Translations under genes and position numbers: made by a program | Source: Streptomyces sp. SUK 48 | GTDB lineage: Bacteria; Actinomycetota; Actinomycetes; Streptomycetales; Streptomycetaceae | Direction: 5' to 3' | Length of the DNA: 64,000 nt | NCBI RefSeq assembly: GCF_009650765.1 | Contig: NZ_CP045740.1 | Span: 7,602,001 to 7,666,000, forward strand | The notes under the pieces: model-generated | The model's input: only the letters and a program-made list of their open reading frames with translations | What the model was told of the DNA's origin: nothing | Database searches by the model: none | In this document: positions 17,641 to 26,477 of the stretch, one piece after another | Numbering within the stretch: position 1 is the stretch's first letter | Layout: the number at the start of each line of letters is the position of its first letter

Positions 17641-17881
17641 GGTGGTCTACCCCTTTGGACAGAACGTCTGTGCGGTGTACGAGCAGGCATGCTGCGCGCC
17701 GTGCGGGGCGCGATGGCGGAGCCATGATGTCGCGTGGGTGAACACCGAGTCAGGGAACCTGTGGGAAAACTTGACGGTGTGTTGACCGAGCGGCCCGCCG
17801 GGTTGTCCGGACAGGTTCGGGTGAACTGCCCGGTCAGACAGGGGAGAAGGCCCGGTCCGGCCCCCTGGGAGACCGGACACG

Positions 17882-19108
17882 TCAGGCGAACAGGGCGCGT
17901 CCGTACCAGTCCTGGACATCACGCACCCCGGGCAGCGCGAAGAAGTAGCCGCCGCCGAACGGGCTGATGTAGTCGGTCAGCGGCTCGCCGGCCAGCCGGT
18001 GCTGGACAGTCTCGAACTGCCGTACAAGGTCCTGCTGGTAGCAGGAGAACAGCAGGCCCATGTCGAGATTGCCGTTGGCGTCCATGCCCAGGTCGTAGTT
18101 GTAGGCGCGGCGCAGCAGACGCTGGCGGGCGGTGGCCGGGGTGCGCGGGTTGGCCAGCCGGATGTGCGCGTCCAGCGGGATGACATCGCCCTTGGGGTCG
18201 TCGGCGTACTGCGGCACGTCGTGCTCGCGGTCGCCGTCCAGCGGTGCGCCGGAGGAACGGGACCGGCCGATCATCCGCTCCTGCTCGCTGAGCGAGACCC
18301 GGTCCCAGAACTCCACGAGCATCCGGATCAGCCGGACGACCTGGTAGCTGCCGCCGACGGCCCAGTCCGGCTCGCCCGACTCCCGGTCCACCCAGATCAG
18401 TTGGTCCATCTCGCGGGCGCTGCCGGTGTCCGGGTTGGCGGTGCCGTCCCGGAAGCCCAGCAGATTGCGCGGGGTGCCGGAGGGCCGGGGCGGGCTGGCG
18501 AAGCCGTCCATCCGCCAGCGGACCTGGATGCCGCCCCGGGTGTGCCGGGCGATGTCGCGCAGCGCGTGCAGGGTGGTGTCCGGGTCGTCGGCGTGCAGCT
18601 GGAGGCTGAGGTCGCCGTGGCACCACTCGGGCTTGAGGTCGTCGTCGGGGAAGGCGGGCATGGCCCTCAGCCGCCTCGGCCTGTGCGCGCTCAGCCCGAA
18701 CCGGTCGTCGAACAGCGAGGCGCCGACGCCCACGGTGACGGCCAGCTGCCCGCCGGGCAGCCGGTCGCCGAGGATGCCCGAGTCGGCGGGCGGTCCGGTG
18801 ACACCCACCGGGTCCGAGGTGCCGCCGGCGGTGAGCAGCCGGGCCCGCTCGGTCAACGTACGCAGCAGGTCGGTGAGTTCGGCGCGGCTCTCGGCGGTCA
18901 CGTCGAGCGCGGCGAACACACAGGTACGGCGGGGGGCCGCGATCGCCGCCGCCTGGCGGACGCCGTGGAACGGTGCGACGGCGGACGCCGCCTCGGCGGT
19001 GCCCGGGTCCGGGGCGGCGGCGCTGGTGGCGAGCCCCGCGCCGGCGAGGGCGGCGCCGCGCAGAAAGCCGCGCCGGGCCAGTCCGTGGGGTCGTTCGGCG
19101 GTGCTCAC
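17882..19108 (-). CDS. efeB: deferrochelatase/DyP-type peroxidase EfeB
   Basis: A 408-residue exported DyP-type heme peroxidase. The Tat signal is [20 protein letters not shown]. The DyP signature GFRDGTANP is at about residues 217-225. EfeB in EfeUOB systems acts in ferrous-iron uptake or heme-iron release. The GTG start overlaps the TGA of efeO (GTGA), so the two are translationally coupled. No EfeU permease gene adjoins the pair. The gene ends before a 240-bp gap that holds the promoter of the phosphoesterase. Confidence 0.92.
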   Translation of the reverse strand: MSTAERPHGLARRGFLRGAALAGAGLATSAAAPDPGTAEAASAVAPFHGVRQAAAIAAPRRTCVFAALDVTAESRAELTDLLRTLTERARLLTAGGTSDPVGVTGPPADSGILGDRLPGGQLAVTVGVGASLFDDRFGLSAHRPRRLRAMPAFPDDDLKPEWCHGDLSLQLHADDPDTTLHALRDIARHTRGGIQVRWRMDGFASPPRPSGTPRNLLGFRDGTANPDTGSAREMDQLIWVDRESGEPDWAVGGSYQVVRLIRMLVEFWDRVSLSEQERMIGRSRSSGAPLDGDREHDVPQYADDPKGDVIPLDAHIRLANPRTPATARQRLLRRAYNYDLGMDANGNLDMGLLFSCYQQDLVRQFETVQHRLAGEPLTDYISPFGGGYFFALPGVRDVQDWYGRALFA

Positions 19109-20310
19109 ACGGTCCTCCGGGGGTCGCACAGGGTCGCCACCGACGCCAGCCGCTCCACGAGGTCGTCGAGCGCGGAGTCGATCCGCTCCCGCTGGGCGCG
19201 GGTCAGCCGGTCGAGCGCGGTCCAGCGCCCGTCGTGCCGGAACCCGTCGAGGGTCCCCGCGGTCCGCGTCAACTCCCGTTCCAGGTCCGGCAGATCGGCG
19301 TACCGGGTGGTGAGCAGCGGACGCAGCCGCGACAGTACCTCGCGGGTCCCGTCGAGGTTGGCGCGGGCGGTGGCGAGGTTGCTGCCGCTGCCGTAGTCGG
19401 TGCGGCCGGTCAGTTCGAACTGGACGGTGTTCTCCAGGATCTCGTGCGCGCGCAGCCCGAGCTGGGCGGGGGCCATGCGGCTCTGCGCCCAGCTGTCGCG
19501 CAGCCCGGTGAGCGCCTTGACCAGGGCGGCCGCCGGGGCGCGCAGCCCGCTCGCGGACTCGCCGTGCCACAGGCCGTACTCGATGCGGTGGAACCCGGTG
19601 AAGTCCTTGTCGCGCACCCCGCCGGGCAGTCCGGCGTCGGTGCCGTTGATCGCGCCGTCCGCGTCGCCGAAGGCGTCGTACGCCGCTCCGAGCCGCTCGT
19701 ACTGGAGGTGCGCCGGCAGCCAGGCGGAACGGGCGGCGGCGAGGTCGCCCTGGTCGACCGCGTCCTTGAGTTTGGCCGAAAGCCGTACGACCGTGGAGAG
19801 TCCGCCGCCCACCCACGTCTGGTAGGTGAGCGCGGGCGGGATCAGATCGTGCTCGGTGACCGGGGTGGCGCCGGGGCCGCGCTCGCCGCCGGTGACCCGG
19901 ACGGTGGGGCCGGTGACGGCGTCGGCGTCGTCGGGCACGCACTTGAAGGCGTACGCGCCCTTGCCCACCTGGACCGTCAACTGCCGTGTGGTGCCGGGGC
20001 CGATGTCCTCGACCTCGCCGTACACCGCGTGGGTGCCGGGGTCCTCGAGGTAGACCTCGGCGGCGCCGTCGGAGGTGTTGTGCAGGTCGAAGGTCTGCAC
20101 CCCGGGCTCGGGCCGGCTCCAGCCCCGGCCGCAGTGGCTCTCGGAGACCTCGACGACGAGGCGCCGGGCGGCGGTCTTCTTCTGCTCCGGGTTCTGCTCC
20201 GAGCCGCCGAAGCACAGGGCCACCAGGGCGAGCGCCACGGCGAGTACGAGGAACACGGTCGGCGCCGTCCGGAGACGATGCGACCGCGTGCCGAGGCGGG
20301 GCAACGGCAT
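19105..20310 (-). CDS. efeO: iron-uptake periplasmic-type protein EfeO
   Basis: A 401-residue EfeO. A single N-terminal hydrophobic segment ([18 protein letters not shown]) acts as signal or membrane anchor. A cupredoxin-like EfeO-Cup domain (about residues 45-130; [20 protein letters not shown]) precedes the M75/imelysin helical domain (about 140-395) with the family motif HRIEYGLW (HxxE). ATG 20310 is chosen over a longer frame because GGAAAGG precedes it and the hydrophobic signal starts soon after. It overlaps efeB. EfeO delivers iron to the EfeU permease in the standard system; that permease is not in the neighbourhood. Confidence 0.92.
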   Translation of the reverse strand: MPLPRLGTRSHRLRTAPTVFLVLAVALALVALCFGGSEQNPEQKKTAARRLVVEVSESHCGRGWSRPEPGVQTFDLHNTSDGAAEVYLEDPGTHAVYGEVEDIGPGTTRQLTVQVGKGAYAFKCVPDDADAVTGPTVRVTGGERGPGATPVTEHDLIPPALTYQTWVGGGLSTVVRLSAKLKDAVDQGDLAAARSAWLPAHLQYERLGAAYDAFGDADGAINGTDAGLPGGVRDKDFTGFHRIEYGLWHGESASGLRAPAAALVKALTGLRDSWAQSRMAPAQLGLRAHEILENTVQFELTGRTDYGSGSNLATARANLDGTREVLSRLRPLLTTRYADLPDLERELTRTAGTLDGFRHDGRWTALDRLTRAQRERIDSALDDLVERLASVATLCDPRRTV

Positions 20311-20397
20311 GCTGAGCCTTTCCGGACGACGTACGCAGCGGTCCGCGGGGCGGGCCGACCGCCGGCGGAACGGCCTCATCGTAGACACCCGGAGGGA

Positions 20398-20482
20398 ACC
20401 GAACACCCGTCCGGGGTGTTCGGTGGCCAAGAATTTCCCGGGGGTTCACCGGCCGGAGGCTCGACCGGGGGTCCGGCCGGTG
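20398..20482 (-). terminator. two tandem hairpins after the polysaccharide deacetylase
   Basis: ACCGAACACCC/GGGTGTTCGGT (20398-20424, 5-nt loop) and CACCGGCCGGA/TCCGGCCGGTG (20447-20482, 14-nt loop), both perfect 11-bp stems. They follow the leftward deacetylase stop and precede the efeO promoter. Confidence 0.7.
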
Positions 20483-20514
20483 AGCGGGCCGGGCACGGGC
20501 CCGGGGCGCCTCGT

Positions 20515-21273
20515 TCAGCGCACGGGAAAGCCGAAGCCGTAGCCCTGCTGCTTCAGCCACGGCAGCAGGGTGCGCAGCGCGGCCACGGTCTGCGAGCGGT
20601 CGCCGCCCGCGTCGTGGAAGAGCAGGGTGGGCCCGTTGGCCAGCTCGCCCCGGACGGTGGACACGATGGCGGCGGTACCCGGCCGCTCGAAGTCCTTGGA
20701 GTCCACGTTCCAGCCCAGCGGCCGCATCCCGTGCGACGCGGCGAGCCCCCGGCTGTACGGCGTGAACGCGCCGCCCGGCGCCCGGTAGTACATCGGGCGG
20801 ACGCCCCCGGACGCCTCGGTTATCTGCCGCTCGGCGTCCAGGATCTGCTGCGACTGGTAGGACTCGGACTTGTGGTCCATGCCGGTGTCGTGCGACACCG
20901 TGTGGTCGCACAGCCGGTGTCCGGCCGCGACCACCTGCTTGACGACGTCCGGATGCGCCTGCGCCTGGGGGCCGATCATGCAGAACGTCGCCTTGACGCC
21001 GTTCTCCCGCAGCACCTGGAGCACCTGCGGGGTCCAGGTCGGGTCGGGACCGTCGTCGATGGTGATGTTGACGGCGTGCGCGCCGCCGTCGGAGGAGTGG
21101 GCGATGACGGGGGACACGGCCACCGTCTTCGGCGCGGTGCGGTGAGCCGGCGCGGCCGGGGCGCTCTGCCCCGCCTGCGCGGTCCACACGGAGGCGGCGG
21201 CCGCCACCGCCGTGACGCCCACCGCCGCCCCGACCATCCGTCCGTACCAGCCCCGCCCAGAGTGCCGCGCCAT
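20515..21273 (-). CDS. secreted polysaccharide deacetylase (NodB family)
   Basis: A 252-residue carbohydrate esterase family 4 protein. A signal peptide covers about residues 1-35. All NodB motifs are present: TIDDGPDP (catalytic aspartate), HTVSHD (zinc histidines), RAPGGAF, a tryptophan in LGWNVDSKD, and LLFHDAGGD. It should remove N-acetyl groups from chitin oligomers or peptidoglycan outside the cell. Tandem hairpins follow the gene. No linked glycan gene identifies its substrate. Confidence 0.9.
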   Translation of the reverse strand: MARHSGRGWYGRMVGAAVGVTAVAAAASVWTAQAGQSAPAAPAHRTAPKTVAVSPVIAHSSDGGAHAVNITIDDGPDPTWTPQVLQVLRENGVKATFCMIGPQAQAHPDVVKQVVAAGHRLCDHTVSHDTGMDHKSESYQSQQILDAERQITEASGGVRPMYYRAPGGAFTPYSRGLAASHGMRPLGWNVDSKDFERPGTAAIVSTVRGELANGPTLLFHDAGGDRSQTVAALRTLLPWLKQQGYGFGFPVR

Positions 21274-21572
21274 GTCCCGCCCCCTGCTCCCCGCCGTGTC
21301 CCCGGCCTTGTGTCCTGCACTGCATCTGCCAGGACGGCGGGGAGAGCGCCCGCGCTCCCGCTGTTACCGATCACGGACAATTCCGCGACAGCGCCTGGAC
21401 CTGGTGTCCCGTGACGAGGGGACACGCGCCGGCGGAGGAAGGGTTGCCCCGTGACGGGGACGCGCGGCACGAGGCCCGTGGAACGGGGTGATCCGGATGA
21501 TGGCGGGGTCGCCGGGGCCGGACCGCCCCCGGCGACCGAGCCGCTGCCCCGGCCCTCGCGGCGGTCTCGGCG

Positions 21573-22325
21573 TCAGCCCTCGTGCCTCAGATACACCCGT
21601 GTGCCGCCGGGCCTGAACCCCACGCGTTCGTATACCCGGCGGGAGCCGGCGCCGGAGTATTCGAGCCATACGGTGCGGGCGCCCCGGGCGAACAGGGTCC
21701 CCGCCAGGGCCGCGGTCACCGCCCCGGCGATGCCCCGGCCCCGGTACGCGGGGAGGGTGCCGACGCCCGCCAGTTCCGCGGTGCCCTCGGCCGGTGCCGA
21801 GCACAGGGCACCGCCCGCGCAGCCGCCGTCCTCGGCGCGCACGAAGCGGACCGCCCCGCCGCCCTCCTCGGTACGCCGCAAGCGGGCCGCGCCCTCCGGG
21901 GACGGGGGCCATTCGCCGCCGAACGCCTCGGAGAGCGCCGTGTCGATCGCGACGTAGTCGGCGTCGGTGACCGGTGCCTCGACCCGGACCCCGCCCCCGG
22001 TCGCGGCCGTGAGCGTCTTGGGGGTGCAGACCAGGTAGGCGTGCACCGCCTCCGTGGTGAACCCCGCGCGGCGGAGCGCCGGTTCGGCCCCGGGGGCGGC
22101 GTCCGGGGCGAACTCCAGCCGGGGCGTGAGACCGCGCGTGCGGAACGCGGCGATCAGATCCGCGACGTCCGCGTCGGTGGGCTCGGCGCCCGGGACGGGG
22201 GTGGCGTAGTTGACGTACGGGCTCGTCGTGGCCGGATCGAATCCCACGACGAAGCCGCCCACTCGACAGGCCGCGGGGCGGCGCAGGAGATGGGCGACGG
22301 CAAAGCTCTGGACATCGGTGTGCAC
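21573..22325 (-). CDS. GNAT-family acetyltransferase
   Basis: A 250-residue GNAT protein with a divergent N-terminal half (about 1-105) and a recognisable C-terminal GNAT fold (about 110-250). The acetyl-CoA loop is VGTLPAYRGRGIAGAVTAAL (RxxGxA), followed by VWLEYSGAGSRRVYERVGFR. GTG 22325 has GAGGAC upstream. The two-part layout resembles actinomycete GNATs with a degenerate N-terminal domain. Acceptor substrate unknown. Confidence 0.83.
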   Translation of the reverse strand: MHTDVQSFAVAHLLRRPAACRVGGFVVGFDPATTSPYVNYATPVPGAEPTDADVADLIAAFRTRGLTPRLEFAPDAAPGAEPALRRAGFTTEAVHAYLVCTPKTLTAATGGGVRVEAPVTDADYVAIDTALSEAFGGEWPPSPEGAARLRRTEEGGGAVRFVRAEDGGCAGGALCSAPAEGTAELAGVGTLPAYRGRGIAGAVTAALAGTLFARGARTVWLEYSGAGSRRVYERVGFRPGGTRVYLRHEG

Positions 22326-22642
22326 GCGGAGAAGTCCTCACGGTGAAAGCGGTCGTGCGTACGAGGCATCGCCTCGGTGGGCGAGGCGGCGGTGTGCCGG
22401 ACACCGCGTCGTGGGACCGCCGTGAGAAGAGCGTGGGAACGTGTGAGCGCGCTGCCGGGGCAGGGGGCTCAGTTCCGACGGCGGCCGCTGCGGGACGCCG
22501 AAACCATGGACTTCAGTCCTTCGCGAGGAAGTGCGGGATGAAATGCGGGCCTTGAGGCCGCTGTTCGAGCTGGTGGGATCTTGCCATCGCCGCGGCGGGG
22601 ATGGCAAGCCCTTCGCGCCGGGGCCGGGTCGGGCCCCGCGGG
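22326..22642. other. 317-bp intergenic region with a terminator-like hairpin
   Basis: CTTGCCATC (22580-22588) pairs with GATGGCAAG (22600-22608), 9 bp, about 35 bp past the leftward stop at 22643. The rest holds the promoter of the 21573-22325 gene. No convincing gene is seen in it. Confidence 0.6.
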
Positions 22643-22981
22643 TCAGCCGTGCCGGGTGTCGAGCCAGCTCAGGATCTCGGGGGTCACCTCGTCCGTGATG
22701 TCGGCGAACTCCTCGTGCTTCTCGAGAAACTTGGCGACGTACGGGCACACCGGCACGATCCGCTTGCCGAGCGCGCGCACATCCGTGAGGGCGTGCTCGA
22801 CCAGTTTCCCGGCCAGCCCCTGCCCGGCGTGGGCGTCGTCGATCTCGGTGTGGAAGAAGACCCGCTGCTCGCCCCGGTCGCGGTAGGCGGTCAGGCCGGC
22901 GCGTCGGCCGCCGACCAGGATCTCGTAACGGTGCCGCGCGTCCACGCGCTCCACGGTCGGCGCGGGGGAGGACTGGCCCAT
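22643..22981 (-). CDS. small GNAT-like N-acetyltransferase (Acetyltransf_CG/NATD1 type)
   Basis: A 112-residue single-domain protein. It matches the NATD1/YjdJ-type small acetyltransferases: YEILVGGRRAGLTAYRDR, HTEIDDAHAGQGLAGKLVEH (CoA loop GQGLA) and PVCPYVAKFLEKHEEFAD. ATG 22981 has AAAGGAC upstream; a longer frame lacks coding character. These proteins are short because they lack the usual N-terminal GNAT strands. Substrate unknown. Confidence 0.85.
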   Translation of the reverse strand: MGQSSPAPTVERVDARHRYEILVGGRRAGLTAYRDRGEQRVFFHTEIDDAHAGQGLAGKLVEHALTDVRALGKRIVPVCPYVAKFLEKHEEFADITDEVTPEILSWLDTRHG

Positions 22982-23410
22982 GGTCGTCCTTTCGGGGGAG
23001 GGGTCACCGGTGGTGACGGAACTCGGAAGGCTACCGGCACCGACACGACCGGGTTCCTGCCCGCCGGTCCACCGCTCCCGGGTGCATCCGTGCTCGAATG
23101 ATCCGTCATGCACCCCTTGTACCGCCGGGACGCGCCGAGGGCCCCTCACCGGCGCCCGGATGTCATACCGGCACCAACTCCGCCCGTTGTGACGGCATTT
23201 TGACATCCATATTTCATGAGCGTTTCAAGAACTTCGGTCCGCAATGTTGACTCGGCGATCAGCCGCCCGCACATTACCTAGCAGTAGAACTCGCTGGTAG
23301 TACCGCAACTCCCTGCTCCACGGCCGCCGTTGTGCGCACCCCACGCAGCGCCCCGGCGGCCGGCGATCCCCCATGCCCCCACCCATCGCGTAGAAGAGGG
23401 AGCACTCCTC
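22982..23410. other. 429-bp divergent region upstream of the SGNH gene
   Basis: No gene seen. An AT-richer segment near 23190-23300 includes TTGACA (23200-23205) and TTGACT (23247-23252), possible -35 elements for the secreted SGNH hydrolase, but neither has a convincing -10 at standard spacing. Confidence 0.45.
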
Positions 23411-24283
23411 ATGCCCACCCCTGCCCTGCGCCGTGCCGCCGCCGCGGCATCCGCACTCGCCGGCACGCTGGCCCTCGGCCTCACCGCCGCCCCCGCCCAT
23501 GCCGCGACTCCCCTCAACTACGTTGCTCTCGGTGACAGTTACAGCGCGGGCTCGGGCGTCACGCCGATCGACACCAGCAATCTGCTGTGCCTGCGCTCCA
23601 CCGTGAACTACCCGCACGTCCTCGCACGGTCGACCGGCGCCTCGCTGACGGACGTCACCTGCGGCGGCGCCGAGACCAAGGACTTCACCCAGTCCCAGTA
23701 CGCGGGCGTGGCACCGCAGTTGGACGCGGTGAACGCGAACACCGACCTGGTGACGCTGACCATCGGCGGCAACGACAACAGCACCTTCCTGAGCGCCATC
23801 GTGGACTGCGGCACCGCCGGCGTCCTCAGCGCCGGCTTCGGCCACCCGTGCAAGGACAAGTACGGAACGTCCTTCGACGACGCGATCGACACGAACACCT
23901 ACCCCGCGCTGAAGAGCGCCCTGACCGCCCTGCGGGCCAAGGCGCCCAACGCCCGCGTGGCGGTGCTGGGTTACCCCTGGATCGTGCCCTCCGCCTTCGA
24001 GGCGTCCTGCTTCGTGAAGCTGCCGATCGCCTCCGGCGACATCCCGTACCTGCGGGCGCTCCAGGCCCACCTCAACTCCGTCGTGCAGCGCGCCGCCCAG
24101 GAGACCGGGGCCACCTTCGTGGACCTCTCCCAGGCGTCCGACGGGCACGACGCCTGCCAGCCCTCCGGCACCCGGTGGATCGAGCCGCTGCTGTTCGGCA
24201 CGAACATCGTGCCGGTCCACCCCAACGCGCTCGGCGAGCAGCGCATGGCCGAGCGCACGATGAGCGTCCTGGGCCTCGGCTGA
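23411..24283 (+). CDS. secreted SGNH/GDSL esterase-lipase
   Basis: A 290-residue secreted hydrolase similar to Streptomyces GDSL lipases. The signal peptide (about 1-32) ends near APAHA-AT. SGNH blocks are LGDSYSAGSG (nucleophile serine near residue 44), GGAETKD, GGNDN near 118, and the catalytic PVHPNALGE with the aspartate/histidine pair near 265. Even-numbered cysteines suggest disulfides, as in S. rimosus lipase. ATG 23411 follows GAGGGAGC. It converges with the SDR gene 12 bp away. Confidence 0.93.
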   Translation: MPTPALRRAAAAASALAGTLALGLTAAPAHAATPLNYVALGDSYSAGSGVTPIDTSNLLCLRSTVNYPHVLARSTGASLTDVTCGGAETKDFTQSQYAGVAPQLDAVNANTDLVTLTIGGNDNSTFLSAIVDCGTAGVLSAGFGHPCKDKYGTSFDDAIDTNTYPALKSALTALRAKAPNARVAVLGYPWIVPSAFEASCFVKLPIASGDIPYLRALQAHLNSVVQRAAQETGATFVDLSQASDGHDACQPSGTRWIEPLLFGTNIVPVHPNALGEQRMAERTMSVLGLG

Positions 24284-24295
24284 CGCGGAACCGGA

Positions 24296-25087
24296 TCAGG
24301 CGCGGGCGCCCCCGTCGACCCGGAGCACCGTGCCGGTCACGAAGGAGGACCGATCGCTGAGGAGCCACGCGGCGGCCTCGGCGATCTCCTCCGGGGCGGC
24401 GGCCCGGCCCAGGGGGATCCCCGCCGTGATCCGCTCCCGGACCCCGGGCGACTCCGTCTCCCACGTCCGGGTCATCTCCGTCAGCGTGAAGCCGGGCGCG
24501 ATCGCGTTGACGCGGATGCCCTCCGGGCCGTAGGTCACGGCGGCCGACGCGGTCAGGCTGTTCACCGCCCGCTTCGTCGCGGCGTAGGCGGGCAGCTCGG
24601 GGTTCCCGCGCAGGCTGCCCACGGACGAGTTGTTGACGATGGCACCGGTCCCGGCACTGGCCCGGATCGCGGCGACCTCGGCGGCCATGGCCAGCCAGAC
24701 GCCCTTCATGTTCACCGTGTAGATCTGGTCGAGGTCGGCCTCCGGCAGCTCGTCCATGGGGCCGGGCCGCTGGATCGTCGCCCCGTTGTTGAACGCGACG
24801 TCGAGCCGGCCGAACCGCTCCACGGCACGGTCCACCGCCGCGCGCACGCTCGCCCCGTCGGCCAGATCGCACACCACGTGCTCCGCGGTGCCGCCCGCCG
24901 CCCGGATCTCCTCGGTCACCGCCTTCAACTGGTCCTCCGTCCGGGCCGCGAGCAGCACCCGCGCGCCCTCCCGGGCGAACAGTCGCGCCGCCGCCGCGCC
25001 GATGCCGCGTCCGGCGCCGCTGATGAAGGCGACCTTGCCGGCCAGCAGCCCAGCGGGCGCTGTCTCCGTGTTCTGTGTGGTGTTCAT
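24296..25087 (-). CDS. short-chain dehydrogenase/reductase
   Basis: A 263-residue classical SDR using NAD(P)H. The cofactor loop is SGAGRGIG (TGxxxGxG type), with CDLADGASV, NNGAT (NNAG variant), the catalytic serine in IVNNSSVGS, the YxxxK motif YAATK and IAPGFTLTEMTR. The changed NNGA motif is a small oddity. Substrate unknown. The divergent XRE regulator is 87 bp away and probably controls it. Confidence 0.9.
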   Translation of the reverse strand: MNTTQNTETAPAGLLAGKVAFISGAGRGIGAAAARLFAREGARVLLAARTEDQLKAVTEEIRAAGGTAEHVVCDLADGASVRAAVDRAVERFGRLDVAFNNGATIQRPGPMDELPEADLDQIYTVNMKGVWLAMAAEVAAIRASAGTGAIVNNSSVGSLRGNPELPAYAATKRAVNSLTASAAVTYGPEGIRVNAIAPGFTLTEMTRTWETESPGVRERITAGIPLGRAAAPEEIAEAAAWLLSDRSSFVTGTVLRVDGGARA

Positions 25088-25174
25088 GTCTACGAGCCTG
25101 CGCCATGACGCGGTCCGTATCCAGGCACCAGCTGTACCTGGCTCGGCCATCCGGCGGGCGCGCACACTAAAACG

Positions 25175-26026
25175 GTGGACCGAACGGAACTGGGAGCCTT
25201 CCTGCGCGGCAGGCGCGAGCGGATCGGACCGGCCGACGTCGGCCTGCCCCTCGGGCCGCGCCGTCGTACGCCGGGACTGCGACGCGAGGAGGTGGCGGCG
25301 CTGGCGTTCATCTCCACCGAGTACTACGCCCGGCTCGAACAGGCCCGCGCCCCGCGCCCCTCGCGCGAGGTGCTGGCCGGGCTGACCCGCGCACTGCGGC
25401 TGACGGACGCCGAACGCGACCACCTCCACCGGCTGGCCGGCACCCCGCCGAGCCCCGCGCCCGGACCCCCGCGCGAGGTGCGGCAGAGCGTCCTCGACCT
25501 GGTGCACCGGCTGCCGGGCGCCGCCGCCTTCGTCACCTCGGCCACCCTGGAGGTGCTCGCCTGGAACGACCTGGCGGCCGCCCTCATGGAGGACTTCTCG
25601 GCCCTGCCGCGCCGCGACCGCAACCTCGCCCGCCGGGCCTTCCTCGGGCCGGGCGCCGACGGCCGGCGGCTGTACGGGGTGTCCGACGCCGCCGCGTTCG
25701 CGCGACACGCGGCACAGCGCCTGCGCACCGCCGCCGTCCGCTATCCCGACGACCCCGAGGTGACCGGACTGATCCGCGAACTCCTCGACGGAAGCGCGGA
25801 GTTCGCCCGGCTGTGGGCCGCCCGCGCGGTGGACGGCGAGCCCACGGTGCGCAAGACCTTCCGGCATCCGCTGGTCGGCCCGGTCACCGTCAACTGCGAC
25901 GCCCTCGAACTGACCGACCGCGACCAGCGGGTGGTCATCTACACCGCCGTCCCCGGTTCGTCCTCCGACGAGGCCCTGCGGCTGCTGTCCGTCATCGGCA
26001 CCCAGCGCATGACGACCCCCGGCTGA
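25175..26026 (+). CDS. XRE regulator with MmyB-like ligand domain
   Basis: A 283-residue actinomycete regulator. The HTH covers about residues 5-75 (GLRREEVAALAFISTEYYAR, LEQARAPRPSREVLAGLTRA). The MmyB-like ligand-binding domain follows (about 105-275; VLAWNDLAAALMEDF, NLARRAFLG, KTFRHPLVGPVTVNCDAL). GTG 25175 begins MDRTELGAFLRGRRER, the usual N-terminus. Such genes are typically divergent from a dehydrogenase they repress, as here. Confidence 0.9.
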   Translation: MDRTELGAFLRGRRERIGPADVGLPLGPRRRTPGLRREEVAALAFISTEYYARLEQARAPRPSREVLAGLTRALRLTDAERDHLHRLAGTPPSPAPGPPREVRQSVLDLVHRLPGAAAFVTSATLEVLAWNDLAAALMEDFSALPRRDRNLARRAFLGPGADGRRLYGVSDAAAFARHAAQRLRTAAVRYPDDPEVTGLIRELLDGSAEFARLWAARAVDGEPTVRKTFRHPLVGPVTVNCDALELTDRDQRVVIYTAVPGSSSDEALRLLSVIGTQRMTTPG

Positions 26027-26069
26027 GCGCGGTGGACGGGATCACGGTCGTCGCCTTAGCGTTCGGATC

Positions 26070-26459
26070 ATGACAGAGCGACGTGCCATCCTCAGCGGTT
26101 CGGTCTTCGAGGAGCAGATCGGCTACGCCCGTGCCGTGGTCGACGGCGACTGCGTGCATGTGTCCGGGACCACCGGGTTCGACTACACCGCCATGACCAT
26201 CTCGGACGACGTGGTGGAGCAGGCCGAGCAGTGCCTGCGCAACGTCGGGGCCGCGCTGGCCGAGGCGGGGTGCGCGTTCGCCGACGTGGTGCGGGTGCGG
26301 TATCTGCTGCCCGACCGCGCGGACTTCGAGCCCTGCTGGCCGGTGCTGCGCGCCTGCTTCGGGGACGTCCGTCCGGCCGCCACGATGATGGAGTGCGGAC
26401 TCGCCGATCCGCGGATGAAGATCGAGATCGAGGTGTACGCCCGCCGCGCCGCAGGCTGA
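26070..26459 (+). CDS. RidA/YjgF-family protein
   Basis: A 129-residue RidA-superfamily protein, which in characterised members deaminates reactive enamine/imine intermediates. Typical segments are GYARAVVDGDCVHVSGTTGF, QAEQCLRNVGAALAEAGCAF and VRVRYLLPDRADFEPCWPVL. The usual catalytic arginine region reads RPAATMMECG, close to RPARTxV/E, but with Ala in place of the arginine, so activity may differ from RidA proper. It converges with the next gene. Confidence 0.85.
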   Translation: MTERRAILSGSVFEEQIGYARAVVDGDCVHVSGTTGFDYTAMTISDDVVEQAEQCLRNVGAALAEAGCAFADVVRVRYLLPDRADFEPCWPVLRACFGDVRPAATMMECGLADPRMKIEIEVYARRAAG

Positions 26460-26477
26460 ACCCGCCCGGCAGTGGCC

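Noticed and set aside
17641..17881. PhoP operator upstream of the phosphoesterase
   Set aside because: GTTCACC-like units occur but are not in the 11-bp tandem arrangement of a PHO box, so it is not called.
17882..21325. 1147-codon minus-strand frame spanning efeB, efeO and the deacetylase
   Set aside because: It is open only because of GC bias; only the part from 19108 down is EfeB, and the better gene models overlap correctly in other frames.
23200..23252. TTGACA/TTGACT promoter of the SGNH gene
   Set aside because: No acceptable -10 at 16-19 bp spacing for either hexamer.
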